From assembly GCA_951640165.1 (NCBI GenBank), contig OX621256.1:4464001-4528000 (forward strand): 64,000 nt of DNA, in the 5' to 3' direction. Below the pieces are notes generated by a model. It was not told the origin of the DNA, did no database searches, and saw nothing but the letters and a program-made list of their open reading frames with translations. The DNA is from Pseudoips prasinana (lineage: Eukaryota > Arthropoda > Insecta > Lepidoptera > Nolidae). Made by a program: the position numbers and the translations under genes. How positions within the stretch are numbered: the stretch's first letter is position 1; each line of letters opens with the position of its first letter. Positions 1 through 10,404 of this stretch are shown here, in pieces.

Positions 1-79
1 ACATAAAGAACGCAAAGTACAACGGGATTTTAATAGAATAACAATGCAAACAAGCAGACTTGTTAGCTAAAGTTTCATC

Positions 80-608
80 TTGTCAGCCAAATTACATCCA
101 CTTTGGACAAAAGCCTCCCCAAATGCCACTGTTGATCCTGGCTTACAGTAGTTGCAGTGGTGGGTAAGAGGGAGAGAATAACCCCGTTAATAAAAGCGTT
201 CTCAAAGAGTGACGGTGTAAGGCGTAGCTATCGGTTTCTTCTTACTATTTGGAGAGGTGTTCTTAGTTAAACAAGATATTCCAGACTGAACATTAAATCA
301 TTTATTGCCACCAATATATACACAAATCATAATTACAAACATAAGGTATTAAAATAATAAAAACTTTTTGCTCAGCCAATCAGAAGCAGCGCTGCTGTGT
401 AAATACATAATCCCATATGTCCCCATAACGGGATATGTCATAATCACTATGCTTGACATACGGGTTGGTGATAGCAGTTTAATAGTCATAGTTCACAGAA
501 AATCGCTGATGCCCGTTCTCTGGTAGAAACATATTTCCTATTGGGACCAATTCTACGCCCCCAACGGGATGTAATAGGGTCATGATATTCTTCGCCGTCA
601 CTATACAG
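80..608 (-). mobile_element. Broken NB copy with a fragment of family C inside
   Basis: The 3' end of NB lies at 80-123 (reverse strand: GTCAGCC, then a match to CCACTGCTGGACAAA). The 5' half lies at about 458-608 (CGTTCTCTGG and ACGGGATG motifs, then GCCGTCAC). Between them, 124-181 matches family C in reverse and 182-457 has no recognisable content. Confidence 0.6.
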
Positions 609-639
609 TCTTAGAAAGTTTAAAACCAAGGAAACAATG

Positions 640-720
640 AATAAAAAACACACCCAGACTCATAAAAACCGTTTATGGGTCACACAAATAGCAGCGACTT
701 TAACTATTGCCCAGACATGC
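640..720 (-). repeat. Small S1-like SINE fragment
   Basis: The piece CCCAGACTCATAAA followed by TTATGGGTCACACAAATAG matches the post-tRNA body of S1 in reverse. The region 721-1017 has no recognised feature. Confidence 0.4.
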
Positions 721-1047
721 AGCCAAAAGAATTAGAAGTTAAACTATATACTGACTAGGTGTTTTAAACCACCCCTTTGAATTGTAGTATAAATTTCCAG
801 GTTCCACATATAAGACAGTGTGATGGTGGCAACCCTAAGAATGTGGAACAATCAAAGTGGTATTTATGATGAGAAACAGAGTGCGATTATGCTTTGTTGA
901 GGTGGACTCGTAAAATCTCGTAATTGAATAAGTGCATAACGTGTAGCGAGAAATATGCGTATAATTTGAAATACTTACATATGTATTTAGATAATATTAT
1001 ATATTTATAAGACTGACCTAAGAGGTCAGTGATTCTGAGAGTGCTAA

Positions 1048-1180
1048 GTCAAGAGAAATCGAAATGGAAATCGCTGGATGCGGATAGCGCAAGACCGGCA
1101 ATTGTGGAGATCTTTGGGGGAGGCCTTTGTCCAGCAGTGGACGTCTTTCGGCTGATATGATGATGATGATGATGAAGTCA
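1048..1180 (+). mobile_element. RTE LINE 3' end fragment
   Basis: Contains GGAGGCCTTTGTCCAGCAG and GGACGTCTTTCGGCTGATAT followed by an ATG/GAT repeat tail, the standard 3' end of RTE copies here. It encodes only the last residues of the reverse transcriptase C-terminus (about ARPAIVEIF out of frame). Confidence 0.75.
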
Positions 1181-1247
1181 AGAGATCGTAGCTTCGATCC
1201 CCACCCAAGAAAAATGTTGTGTGACTGTATTATGTTCTGAAACAAAG

Positions 1248-1385
1248 AAATCGTCCGAGGGAATACCTGCCAGAGAACGGGCAGCAGCGTTTTTCTGTGA
1301 ACTATGACCATCAAACTGCGACCGCCAACCCGTCTGCCAAGCGTGGCGAATATGGCAATTCCCCCCCATTCTTTGGGAAGGCTTT
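1248..1385 (+). mobile_element. NB fragment
   Basis: Matches the middle and 3' half of NB: CGTCCGAGGGAATACCTG, AACGGGCAGCAGCG, then GCCAAGCGTGGCGA. It lacks the 3' ATG tail. Confidence 0.65.
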
Positions 1386-1477
1386 TATTTATTTATTTAA
1401 ACTTTATGCACCTATAAGTACAAAGGCGGACTTAATTACTTACTTTGGCTGACGCGATGATGATGATTATTATGTTC

Positions 1478-1575
1478 TGTGTCTGTGTGTTATTTATCTA
1501 GTTGTCTGGTTGCCATAGTATAGAATCTACCTATTTTGGGATCTGATGGCAGTGTGTTAATTTTCCCAATTATTG
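1478..1575 (+). mobile_element. S2 SINE 3' tail
   Basis: Matches the S2 tail (GTCTGGTTGCCATAGTA, then TTTGGGATCTGATGG), with no tRNA-like head. The stretch 1576-1916 has nothing assignable. Confidence 0.5.
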
Positions 1576-1916
1576 TACTTTTTCCGTTTGTGTGTCTGTG
1601 CAATAAAAGGTTTCTACATATATATTTATGTTTACCAGTGCAGCCTATATAGATCTGTGTGTTTTGTATAGATTTACTACTAACATTATTACCTACATAT
1701 TGTACAGGTAAAATATTTCCAGAGTAAGGCCTGCCTCGTAATAGATGGACTAAACACGTGACTCTACTCCTTGATGCTCTTACAGTATAACCGTTTCTCT
1801 TGCAGTCACAATTTAAACTCGCCGATACGATATTAATACGACTTTTATGATTTCAATGCTTTTTATATATAACTGTTTTAAAACACGACTTCCAATGTAT
1901 ATAAATACTGGATCAG

Positions 1917-2235
1917 TTTGTCACGCCTTCCGAAAGCCTCCCGCCTGGACATAAATTACCGTGGCCGATCTGGAAGTCCCTTAACAGACTCCGGACTCAG
2001 GTGGGCCGAAGCAAAGAACACATATCTAGGTGGGGACTGTCGAGCAACCCCAAAATGGACTGTATTTGCGGAGCATCGGTCCAATCCATCGCTCATCTAG
2101 CAGCTTGCCCAGCCTGCCGGGTCACATGTTCATGATCTTAGAAATGCCACAAGCAGGGCCATCAGTGTGGCTACGTTCTGGGCCACAAAATATTAACGAG
2201 TTGGCCATCGAAACTCTAAGAAGAAGAAGAATTTA
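1917..2235 (+). mobile_element. Decayed LINE C-terminal fragment
   Basis: A frame-shifted coding remnant reads like the cysteine/histidine-rich tail of insect LINE reverse transcriptases (C-x-C-G, later H-L-A-A-C-P-A-C, then WLRSGP and INELAIETLRRRR). It ends in a GAAGAAGAAGAA tail at 2219-2230. Clade uncertain. Confidence 0.5.
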
Positions 2236-2299
2236 TATATGACAAGGAAAGCAAGCGAATAAAACATAACACTGCGCGCCAAAACCCAAATATCTGATG

Positions 2300-2530
2300 T
2301 TGGAAAAAAGACCGCCAGGCTCGAGTGGGACTGGGCTGCAAATATATATGCACCTAGTCAAATGGGCGCAGATCACAACCAATTGGGTTCCTCAAAATGG
2401 CCGACGTTGAAGGCCTAAACAAAGATGGTTTGATGACCTGAACTTGTTTCGTAACGACTGGCCTGAAATTGCAAAAAACAGGAAAATCTGGAAAAGGCCT
2501 CCTTTGCTCAGCAGTAGGACACCAAAATCG
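2300..2530 (+). mobile_element. LINE RT C-terminal fragment, different lineage from RTE copies
   Basis: Broken frames give QRWFDDLN-like, W-P-E-I-A-K-N-R-K-I-W-K and LLSSRTPK residues, resembling the 'RGRPxxRWxDDL ... DRxxWK ... AFxQQWD' tail of insect LINE reverse transcriptases. Frameshifts show it is dead. At 2640-2720 there is only a TAAA-rich simple repeat. Confidence 0.55.
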
Positions 2531-2815
2531 CCAAGCATTAAAAAAAATTGGTAACAGTAAACTTGGTAATTACCAGCGCTAGAACAATAATGCTGGAAGA
2601 AATTTCTTACGAAATAAGCAGATCCTATGTACTCTTCGTTTCCGTTATGTTAGATTTTGTATGTTTTTTGTGTGTACATAAATAAATAAAAAAATAAATA
2701 AATAAATAAATAAAATATTCTAGGAAATGCTGAGTTGGATCCATTCCAGTCTTGGTGTCTTTGTTATTATTTAATTTTTCTTTTTATTGTTTTTATTTTT
2801 ATTCTTATACATAAT

Positions 2816-2870
2816 TGAGGGAGGCCTTGTTCAAGCAGTTTTTCAGCTGTTATGTCATCATCAGATCGTT
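2816..2870 (+). mobile_element. Small RTE/NB-type 3' end
   Basis: GAGGGAGGCCTTGTTCAAGC, then TTTTCAGCTGTTATG and ATCATCAG, matches the shared RTE/NB terminal sequence. The region 2871-3129 carries no recognised feature. Confidence 0.45.
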
Positions 2871-3234
2871 TCAAGAATCGTATCGCCGTCGGAAGATGTA
2901 AACAATTCAAACTCGAACCATTGGCGTAATATTTTAGCCAAACGTATATTGAAGTGGCGGTTTGGTGGTTATCTCCTTATCTATGTATCTGCGAAAGGGT
3001 ACGATATGGGCAAACATAATGGGCTTAAGTTAAGACGGCGGTCTTTTGGGTATTGATAGGTCTTACGTTAGGAGATAATAATGTGATCCAGGCAATTTAG
3101 TACCGAATACAAGTACTTAGTAATTACGACGGGTCGGTTGGCGTGTTTAACGCCGTAGGTCGTTGGTTCGATTCCCATTTAGGACAGATATTTGTGTGCA
3201 TGAACATGTCTGTTTGTCTTGAGTCTGGGTGTAA

Positions 3235-3437
3235 TCCTACTAAAATTATAAATGCGAAAGTTTGTGAGTATGGATGCATAGATGTATGAACGTGTGGATG
3301 TTTGTGACTCTTTCACGCAAACACTACTGAACGGATATTGATGAAACTTTGTAGTAATATAGCTTATATTATATTCGAATAACACATAGACTATAATTTA
3401 TAATGATTAACGCGGGCAAAACCACCGGCACAGATAG
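3235..3437 (+). mobile_element. Non-autonomous Helitron (203 bp) inside S2
   Basis: It begins TC after an A and ends ATAG (degenerate CTAG) before a T, with a GC-rich end reading CGCGGGCAAAACCACCGGC. The 5' end has the common AAAATTATAAATGCGAAAG. There is no target duplication, and the S2 flanks rejoin exactly between A3234 and T3438, as expected for Helitron insertion at AT. Confidence 0.75.
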
Positions 3438-3465
3438 TTATCTATATAAGCATGTATTTACAAAA

Positions 3466-3769
3466 CTAGATGTGCCCCGCGGTTTTACTTGTGTTAAATT
3501 TTATAAATTATCACAGCTCCTCCCCTGTAGGTGATAGCGTGATAATATGTAGCCTATATGTTGACCCGACCTCTTAGTAATATTCATGCAAAATTGGAAG
3601 TAAATCCGTGCAGTACTTTTTGAGTTTAGCCCGGACATACATACAGACAAAAATTCTAAAAACTATATTTTTGGCTTCTATATCGATTGTAGTTCACGCC
3701 CCAAGTATCCTTTAAAAAAATATTAAATGTACAGTTTTGACTTTCCTACGATTTTATTATATGTATAGA
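3466..3769 (-). mobile_element. Non-autonomous Helitron (304 bp) inside S2
   Basis: On the minus strand it starts TC (3769-3768) and ends CTAG (3469-3466), preceded by a GC-rich segment (CCGCGGGGCACAT). The flanking bases are A3465 and T3770, and the S2 body continues on both sides. Confidence 0.7.
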
Positions 3770-4163
3770 TAAAGGTAGTACTAGTATATGAAGTACCATA
3801 CCTATGTTTATCACTTATCTGGTTTCCTAAGTACACTCTCTGCTTAGATTGGGATCAGATGGCCGTGACCAGAACATTATTGTCATTATTAATAGTTTTA
3901 AACTTAACTTAAACTGAGCAATTATACTACATACCAATCTATTTTACATGAATGAATCCTCTTTAAAAGTACGGGTTCATAATTTACAGCAGTCTCAATG
4001 GACGTAATTCCATCATTGCTTCTAAATTGCTTTCTGTAATGCCAAGTTGTTGCTCTCCGTTATATTTTTGGTTTTTCTTGTCCTTTTTGTTTAACAGAGT
4101 ACACAAAAAAGACAAGTTATAGCAAAAATACGCTATTATGCAAATGTTTCTTTGATTTATTTT

Positions 4164-4423
4164 ATGACGGTGACTTACTCATACCTATATAAAAAAAAAA
4201 ATAGTCAGCCAAGTGAGTAAGTGATAAGTTCGTTGAAGCAGTATGTTACGGTTCAAAATCCTTCGACTGTTCACAATCTCACGAGTTACATATATCTACG
4301 GTGACTTACACATTTTATAAATAGTCAGCCAGATTTTAATAGATAACTATTAAAATCTGGTCAAAACAGTCGAAAGATTTTGAACCGTAAAATACTGCTT
4401 TAACGAACTTATCACTTACTCAA
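4164..4423. repeat. Inverted-repeat element with about 60-bp arms
   Basis: The arm at about 4212-4272 (GTGAGTAAGTGATAAG...) pairs with 4362-4423 in reverse complement at over 90 percent. An inner perfect hairpin with 14-bp arms and a 4-nt loop lies at 4329-4360. The motif GGTGACTTAC...TAGTCAGCC occurs twice (about 4170 and 4299). It looks like a MITE or a secondary inverted duplication. The rest of 4424-4730 has no recognisable features. Confidence 0.6.
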
Positions 4424-4735
4424 CTAATTAACACTTAAAAGTACTAATAAAATTTATGACAATTATGCAGTAGGTCAAATGCAATCCTTATTTTAAGCTT
4501 ATGTTTTAATAATTATTTATATACTTGGATTAAGGTAGTGTTTTATATAATTATTGAATTATTATTGAATGCTGTAAAATAATATACTATAATTGTAGTT
4601 GCAATGCATGTAAAAGGCCAATAAGCACATAAATATTGTACCTAATTAAGATCTGTACATATCTTAGTTGCAACTAAACTTTGAACTTATTTAGACGCGG
4701 ATTTTCTAATAGGCAAGTGAACATAATTGAATCGT

Positions 4736-4747
4736 CACGTGACGTCA
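4736..4747. promoter_or_regulatory. Overlapping E-box (CACGTG) and CRE (TGACGTCA)
   Basis: CACGTG at 4736-4741 overlaps TGACGTCA at 4740-4747 inside two overlapping 12-bp palindromes. These are binding-site consensuses for bHLH and bZIP factors respectively. No gene start is visible nearby, so any regulatory role is unproven. Confidence 0.3.
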
Positions 4748-4951
4748 CGTTGCCGAAAAGAGCCGGTGACGCTTTACGTTCGACAAGAATTTAAAAGTTC
4801 TTACACACTGATTATTTTTAACACATTAATTTGTACAGGCGGTAGCATCTGCAGTTTAATAAGTAAAAAAGGTATTGTCAAGAAAAGCAGTGAAAGTTAA
4901 CGGTAAACTTCATGTTAAAAAATAAATAAAAACCAAAAAAAAAATTTGTGA

Positions 4952-5068
4952 GGTGTCAAGGGACACCCGGTTGGAACGAAGCCTGTATACACTCAACAAA
5001 AATAATCGTCGCGACACCACACTGTTCAATGCGAAATAGAAATGAAAATATCTGGCTTGCTTTCTATA

Positions 5069-5099
<31 letters not shown>

Positions 5100-5203
5100 C
5101 AGAGAAATATGCGCACGCCGCACAGCTGGAAAAAGTGTCGTGACAACTTTTCGTAAGAATTTTTTCCCCCTTTCACAACGCGCGATAAGGAACTTCGTTC
5201 CAA
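4952..5203 (+). mobile_element. Element E copy 1 with internal GA microsatellite
   Basis: The copy is bounded by an 11-bp inverted repeat TTGGAACGAAG (4971-4981) / CTTCGTTCCAA (5193-5203), preceded by a GGTGTC-AAGG-GACACC hairpin. A GA-rich microsatellite occupies 5070-5108. A second copy in reverse lies at 44855-45165 with the same internal microsatellite, so the microsatellite travels with the element. The region 5204-5593 has no recognised features. Confidence 0.65.
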
Positions 5204-5593
5204 TAAATGTGCCTATAGAACCTACTCCTGTGGTCTGACTTACGCTTGCAAAGCAACAGTATTTGATATCATTTGAGATACGGTTTCTTCTACCTCATAA
5301 TTTGTAAGCTAACTTAACATAACTTAACCTCACACAACTTTAACAGCGATTTAATCAGCATAGTACTAACTAAGCACTTAACTTCAATTCTCTTCTCAAT
5401 AATAATAAATTCTGAGGACAAATCAGTGCCGGAGGTGTTAAGTCACCCTCTAATCGAAGTGTCATGTCTATACTTCGTGATTGCCGAATCATGCAAATAT
5501 ATAAGACTAGTAGTCGCCTGCGATTGCGCCTAAGTTTAAGCTAACACACGCTAATAAGGGAAGGAATATTGTTATTGTGCAATTTGTAGTTAG

Positions 5594-6045
5594 GTTGGTA
5601 TTATATGCTTGCCTTTCACGCTGCAGGTCGTGGGTTCAATTCCCACTTGGAACAGATCTTTGTATGCATGAACATATCTGTTTGTCCTAAGTCTGGACGT
5701 AATTTTCTCATTTATTTATTTATCGTATGGGCAGTGGTTACCCTGGTGAAAGAGTTGTTCAAGCCGCGCAGTAGGCCTCTGACATGGCTTAACGTTAGTT
5801 GCCTAATGGCTACAACCGGGACCGTCAGCTTAACGTGCCCTCCGAAGCACGGAGACGCTCAGGAATTAAAACACTTTGACGGTCACCCATCTATGGACTA
5901 GCCGAGAGCCGAGTTGCTTAACCTCGGCAATCACTTACGGATCGGTGAAAGCATTTGCCTATGAGCGCCTCAATTATCTCATATGGACGTAATTATCAGA
6001 TGACCGTGTGTTAATAATGTACCAGGATATTATTATTATTCTTTA
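5594..6045 (+). mobile_element. S2 SINE interrupted by a 5S-SINE
   Basis: The S2 head (TTGCCTTTCACGCTGCAGG, box B GGGTTCAATTCCC) runs to 5711. The S2 tail resumes at about 5983 with TCAGATGACCGTGTGTTAA and CAGGATATTATTATTATT. The interruption is the 5S-SINE at 5712-5971. Confidence 0.75.
5712..5971 (-). mobile_element. 5S-SINE, near full length, with target duplication
   Basis: In reverse it reads AGGTTAAGCAACTCGGC, then AGATGGGTGACCG, both matching the internal control region of eukaryotic 5S rRNA. The non-5S body ends GGGCAGTGGTTACCC (as read on +) and a TTAT-type tail. The flanks AATTTTCTCAT (5701-5711) and AATTATCTCAT (5972-5982) form an 11-bp target duplication with one mismatch. Confidence 0.75.
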
Positions 6046-6112
6046 AATCTAGCTGTCCCAGGGAACTTCGTACCACCATTTTTTTTTACCGACAATTTTA
6101 ATAATTTTTTAG

Positions 6113-6565
6113 AGAGGTAAGGCACAGCGTTAATTCGCTCAAAGAGCAGCCCGACTGAGGAAGTACCTCCACCTTACAGAAGACATTCCTGAATAATATC
6201 TAACATTAATATATATATATTTTTTATAATAATAAATATATAAATAAATAATTCGGGACTGAAACTCCTTAATACAGGTTAGCTTATAACCTAGCTAGGG
6301 GATCAGCACTTCACCCACCTAATCGTAGTTATAAGATAGTACAACCCTTTGATGTAAATTATTATTAATGCATTATGTATTACGATGCACCTTTTGTAAT
6401 AAAGATTTATTATTATTATTAAAAATCATTTTAATGTTCTGTTTCTGTGTGTGAGCAAGGTCGCCAGAGCTCATCGGGTGGGGGGAAGGGCCAGCAACTT
6501 CGCCCGCGACTCCTCTGGTTTGCGAATGAACATGGTGGCGGTGATCACTTACCTTACTGATGTTA
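6113..6565 (+). mobile_element. Family H copy, split by AT-rich sequence
   Basis: The segment 6113-6186 (GCTCAAAGAGCAGCCCGACTG) and 6440-6565 (GGTGGCGGTGATCACTTACC) match, in the opposite orientation, the contiguous H copy at 29490-29770. AT-rich sequence at 6187-6430 separates them. H is a common lepidopteran-type dispersed repeat of uncertain class. Confidence 0.55.
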
Positions 6566-6866
6566 AGTGATGATGTACATTTTACATGTTTAGTGTATTT
6601 GTACATTTTTTATATCATTATGATATAAAAAAAAATACATTTTAATGTGCAACATTTTTGATTTTCGAGAAAACATAATATAGAAAAATAACTGAAGAAA
6701 CAACGACCAAATAAGTCTCAGACCTCTGTCTCATTAGCATCACTTTTCCGATTAAATAATTTCTGTTTAAAAAACATCAAATTACTTCAACCTTTCTTTT
6801 CTTTTCTCGTTTGCTCATATTATGGCTTTGACCAATTCTGAAATCAAAACTCGTGTAATGACTATA

Positions 6867-7128
6867 TTAGGGTGATTTCAGAGTCGCGCGCGCGAGCGGC
6901 GCCGTCCAAACGCGCGCGCTTACAATTACACTAAAATAGTAGTTGCGTTTCATAGTCACACAGTTCAAACGCGCCGCGTGTGACACGCGCGCCGTCCGCG
7001 TCTGCCAGCGCTGCCCGAGCTCCTCTACTGGCAGCTAGCGTTTCAGAGTGACGCGTCTCGCACGGCCCGCTGTTGAGACGCGCTGGCCGCCGGCGCGTGC
7101 CGCGCGCGTCTCTCTGAAATCAGCCTAA
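6867..7128. mobile_element. CpG-rich MITE with terminal inverted repeats
   Basis: TTAGGGTGATTTCAGAG at 6867-6883 pairs with CTCTGAAATCAGCCTAA at 7112-7128. The interior is strikingly rich in CG dinucleotides (runs such as GCGCGCGCGAGCGGCGCCG) in otherwise AT-rich DNA. No clear target duplication flanks it. No ORF. The region 7129-7614 carries no other recognised feature. Confidence 0.65.
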
Positions 7129-7614
7129 ATTACAAGAATGCATTTTATCTTAGTCCCTAAATAAAAATAATGATGTCAGCGATTTTATTATCACTTATTT
7201 TATTGATAAAGCACACAGTGTTTCACGCTAAAATATTGTATTTTATACTCTAGTTCGATATGTGTCTAGTGACATCATTGTATTTATTCAATTGTTTATT
7301 AATATCAGAACATCAGAACTTTTCAATTTCGGCATGAATTTTAGTTCAGTTCATTAGCGCAGTAAAAACATAAAACATATAAAATAAGCAAATAGATTAA
7401 GTAGATATTGTTAATGTACATGTTTGTTGTCCAATAAGTAATGCGATATTGGTGACATTTTGGGTCCAAGGTTTAAGGGGTTTGGTATCAAATCCATATA
7501 TGGTCTGATTTAGACAGGATTTTGAATTCGACGTTAGGTCCTAACGAGCGTGCTAAATTATTCTAAACTACACTTTTGATCGATCTTACAGTCATGGTTA
7601 TCTAATTTGACAGG

Positions 7615-7855
7615 AATGCTGGCGTGGTTGGTAAAGGCTTGCCTTTCACGCCGCAGGTCGTGGGTTCGATTCCAACTCAGATATTTGTGTGCATGAACAT
7701 GTCAGTTTGTCCTGTGTCTGGGTGAAACTATCTATTTAAGTATGTATTTACAAAAGAAAAGTATATCAGTTATTCGATTTCCATAGTACAAGCTCTGCCT
7801 AATTTGGGATCAGATGGCCGTGTGTGAATAATGTCCCAGGATATTATTATTATTG
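7615..7855 (+). mobile_element. S2 SINE, complete
   Basis: tRNA-like head with GGCGTGGTTGGTAAAGGC and box B GTGGGTTCGATTCC, body GTGCATGAACATGTCAG, and tail TTTGGGATCAGATGGCCGTG ending in CCCAGGATATTATTATTATT. Confidence 0.85.
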
Positions 7856-8077
7856 CCTTCATATTACTCCAATTAAGAAGGTTTCCTATTGGACAAAGCG
7901 GCGATATTTAAAATCTTTTTGACATAGGGAACTACCTACACTGCGCTTTTGCATTGTTCTCATAAGGTTAATTTCAATCGCATGAAAATTCAAAGTAATA
8001 TTTAAAATATATAACTAAAATAACTGGTGGTATAGGCTCTGTCCTCTCTCAGTGTATGCATGGTTAAGAGTAATTCA

Positions 8078-8165
8078 TCATCATTATCATATCAGCCGAA
8101 ATACGTCCACAGCTGGACAAAGGCCTCACCCAAAGACCTTTGCTGCTCTTGCGCTATCCGCATCC
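8078..8165 (-). mobile_element. RTE 3' end
   Basis: ATCATCATTATCATATCAGC then GTCCACAGCTGGACAAAGGC is the reverse of the RTE 3' terminus. It is followed by a 10-bp-arm hairpin GTCCCTACAT...ATGTAGGGAC at 8181-8204. The region 8205-8586 has no recognised feature. Confidence 0.65.
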
Positions 8166-8586
8166 AGCGATTTCCAGCGAGTCCCTACATAAATATGTAG
8201 GGACATATACATAAATATAACGACCATTCGAGGTATACTTAAAGAAATCATATAGTTGAGTTAAGTTCGCCTGTACACGCTGAATTGAAACTGTCAACTT
8301 TATTTCTATATATTTTTGTGCGTAATAAAGAATCAAAGTTTACCCACCGAGGTGGTGTCGATAATACTAGTCTGACTCGCCGTGTTCTATTAATTACTAA
8401 AATTACCATCCATAAATAGGTTGTTTAGACATTAAAAGTTTTGTAATGGCTGAAGCAAATTGCTTGTAAAATATGTGGTTAGGTGTAGTTAACAGCCTAA
8501 TATAGTAGTAAGTGTGACGAAATATCAATCAAGGTAGTCTAGGAAAATGTACATGACGTAAGAAAATTAAATGTTTACATGTTTTC

Positions 8587-8955
8587 ATGGCACAAGATTT
8601 ATTTCGTACCTATCAAGGTACAAAATAAATCTTGTGCCATATATATTATATTAATAGACAGAACCATTTAGACAATATGCCATTTAGATAATATAAATAT
8701 AGCTAACATTTTAAATTTCGATAATTTAACCTACATATGATATCCTTAACAAAAACTTAATATAAGCTAGCTAATTATCATAACCATAATAAATCATAAT
8801 TTATTTTTTCATACAATCCGTGTACCTAAATATCCTTATGTACCTAGAAATAATTATAAATTAACAATATATTACTACAAACATGTTCTGACTATTTACA
8901 CTATTACAAGCGCTTTTTAAAGTCGGGATAAAAACCTTTTTTTATTTTATTTTAA
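8587..8955 (-). mobile_element. Family A copy with foldback
   Basis: 8641-8955 matches family A in reverse, ending TTACAAGCGCTTTTTAAAG, ATAAAAACC and a T-rich tail. At its upstream edge lies a 24-bp inverted repeat with a 6-nt loop (8587-8610 / 8617-8640, one mismatch). A is probably a LINE 3' region, since it ends AATAAA plus T/A-rich tail, but no RT is encoded here. Confidence 0.55.
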
Positions 8956-9654
8956 AAACACGATTCTCTATAGTTGACATAGAGGCTTTCGCAAGACTAG
9001 TTAGCTCTTAATAGACCGGTAAGCAATTCAGGTTAGCTGGAGCCAAAGATAAATGAAAAGCTGTTTCAATGATCAATAAATGCTGTATTCAAAAAACGGC
9101 AAATAAGCACCCTCGTCATGGGATCGTCCTAGACCGACCGCATGCAGATACTCGTCAGTAACAGCACTGAATCGAGGTTCGAACCCTGTTGGTACGGGTT
9201 ACTTAGTTTGTCATCTGATTGTGCTAAGCCTGATCTTTTGTTCACCAGTATTATTCGGCCAAGCGGTAAAAGCCTCTTAAGATAATACCATATAAACCAC
9301 ATTGAAATCAATCCCAAAACACAAAGTAGGCAGTTTAATCCAATCTATTAATATATTCAATAACATGCAACAATTTATACGCTCAATTCTAATTTCGAAT
9401 AGGTATGCATGTTTGCTGTCAAATAAAATCTAATCTATCAGATCAATATGCAAAGCTGTAGTACAAAAGGCGCGATCAACATTATCCACGCTATTTACGA
9501 TACGGATTTACATACTATACAATAGGGCTTGCAATAACATCAGTCCCCGAACATCCCAAAACAATCCCGAGGTGGGACTGGATCTGGATGATAGGACTGG
9601 TTTCGTCATGGAACTCTCCTTCGGGAAGACAGCAAGATTTATATGTTTTTGATG
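8956..9654. other. No recognisable gene or repeat
   Basis: AT-rich sequence. A tRNA box-B-like GAGGTTCGAACCCTG at about 9172 hints at an old SINE remnant, but nothing else supports it. Confidence 0.4.
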
Positions 9655-9812
9655 TATTTACGAAGGTATAAGTATGGGACTAGTCCCTCCCTTTTACTCA
9701 CCACTGCAAGTCCTGTAAGCCAGGATCCACAGTGGCACGTGGAGCGGTGAGGCTCAGACATGTGCCGGGGAATCGCTTTAACTGTCTTGGAACCCGCAAC
9801 GAATTTTTGCAG
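9655..9812 (+). repeat. Family C copy
   Basis: GGGACTAGTCCCTCCC, CACCACTGCAAGTCCTG, GCCAGGATC and GGGGAATCGC recur at 45773-45965 and 58140-58290, and partly at 124-181. Class unknown. Nothing recognisable in 9813-10246. Confidence 0.6.
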
Positions 9813-10404
9813 TCTAAGAGTAGTGTCTAGTCAGTCAAAACTACCCACTTATATAATCCCAGTTCCTGAGCCGGTACTGGGATAAATTCGGATATACATC
9901 GGCCTAAGCTTTGTTTGTGACGAAGACAATTATTGTGAGCATAAGAAGCATAAATTAAAAAGTGAGCATTTGTTTTAATACGGAATATAAATTAAAATTT
10001 CAATCCAATAATTGTTTGGTTTGTTCTCTTACAATATTAACTAAAATTACTACAAAATCCTAATCAACTACTCCTACATATAAGTTTGTTTTAACTACAA
10101 CACTCGAAAAATTACCACATATCTCGTAAAACCGACGGCCACTGGAGTAGAATTAGAGTGCGTGGGCAAATAAAGATGTACCGATGATTTTGTGGGGTTT
10201 ACCATAGTTAATTTAGTTATAGTTAATAGTAGTTCATAGTGAGGAGGCATATGCCATAAATGCCACGCTTGGCAGGCGGGTTGGGTTGGCGATTGCAGTA
10301 TGATGGGCATAGTATACAGAGAGACGCTGCAGCCTGTTTTCTGGGAGATATACCCTCGGTTCGAATTCTGCGCCCCCACGGAATTAAATGGGATTGTGAT
10401 ATTC

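Larger units (their letters stand above)
3130..3895 (+). mobile_element. S2 SINE interrupted by two Helitrons
   Basis: A tRNA-like head (TTGGCGTG, box B GGTTCGATTCC) at 3130-3180 continues to CTGGGTGTAA at 3234. The next S2 bases, TTATCTATATAAG, resume at 3438; the body breaks again at 3465 and resumes at 3770, ending with TTGGGATCAGATGGCCGTG near 3868. Removing the two inserts restores the S2 consensus. Confidence 0.85.

Noticed and set aside
2787..3056. 89-codon + frame as a small gene
   Set aside because: It begins in a T-rich stretch and passes through an RTE/NB 3' end; no conserved motif.
4948..5238. Frames rich in Arg/Glu/Lys across the GA repeat
   Set aside because: They translate the microsatellite of element E and are not coding.
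6885..7128. CpG-rich block as a gene promoter island
   Set aside because: It is bounded by terminal inverted repeats, which better fits a MITE; no start site or exon follows.
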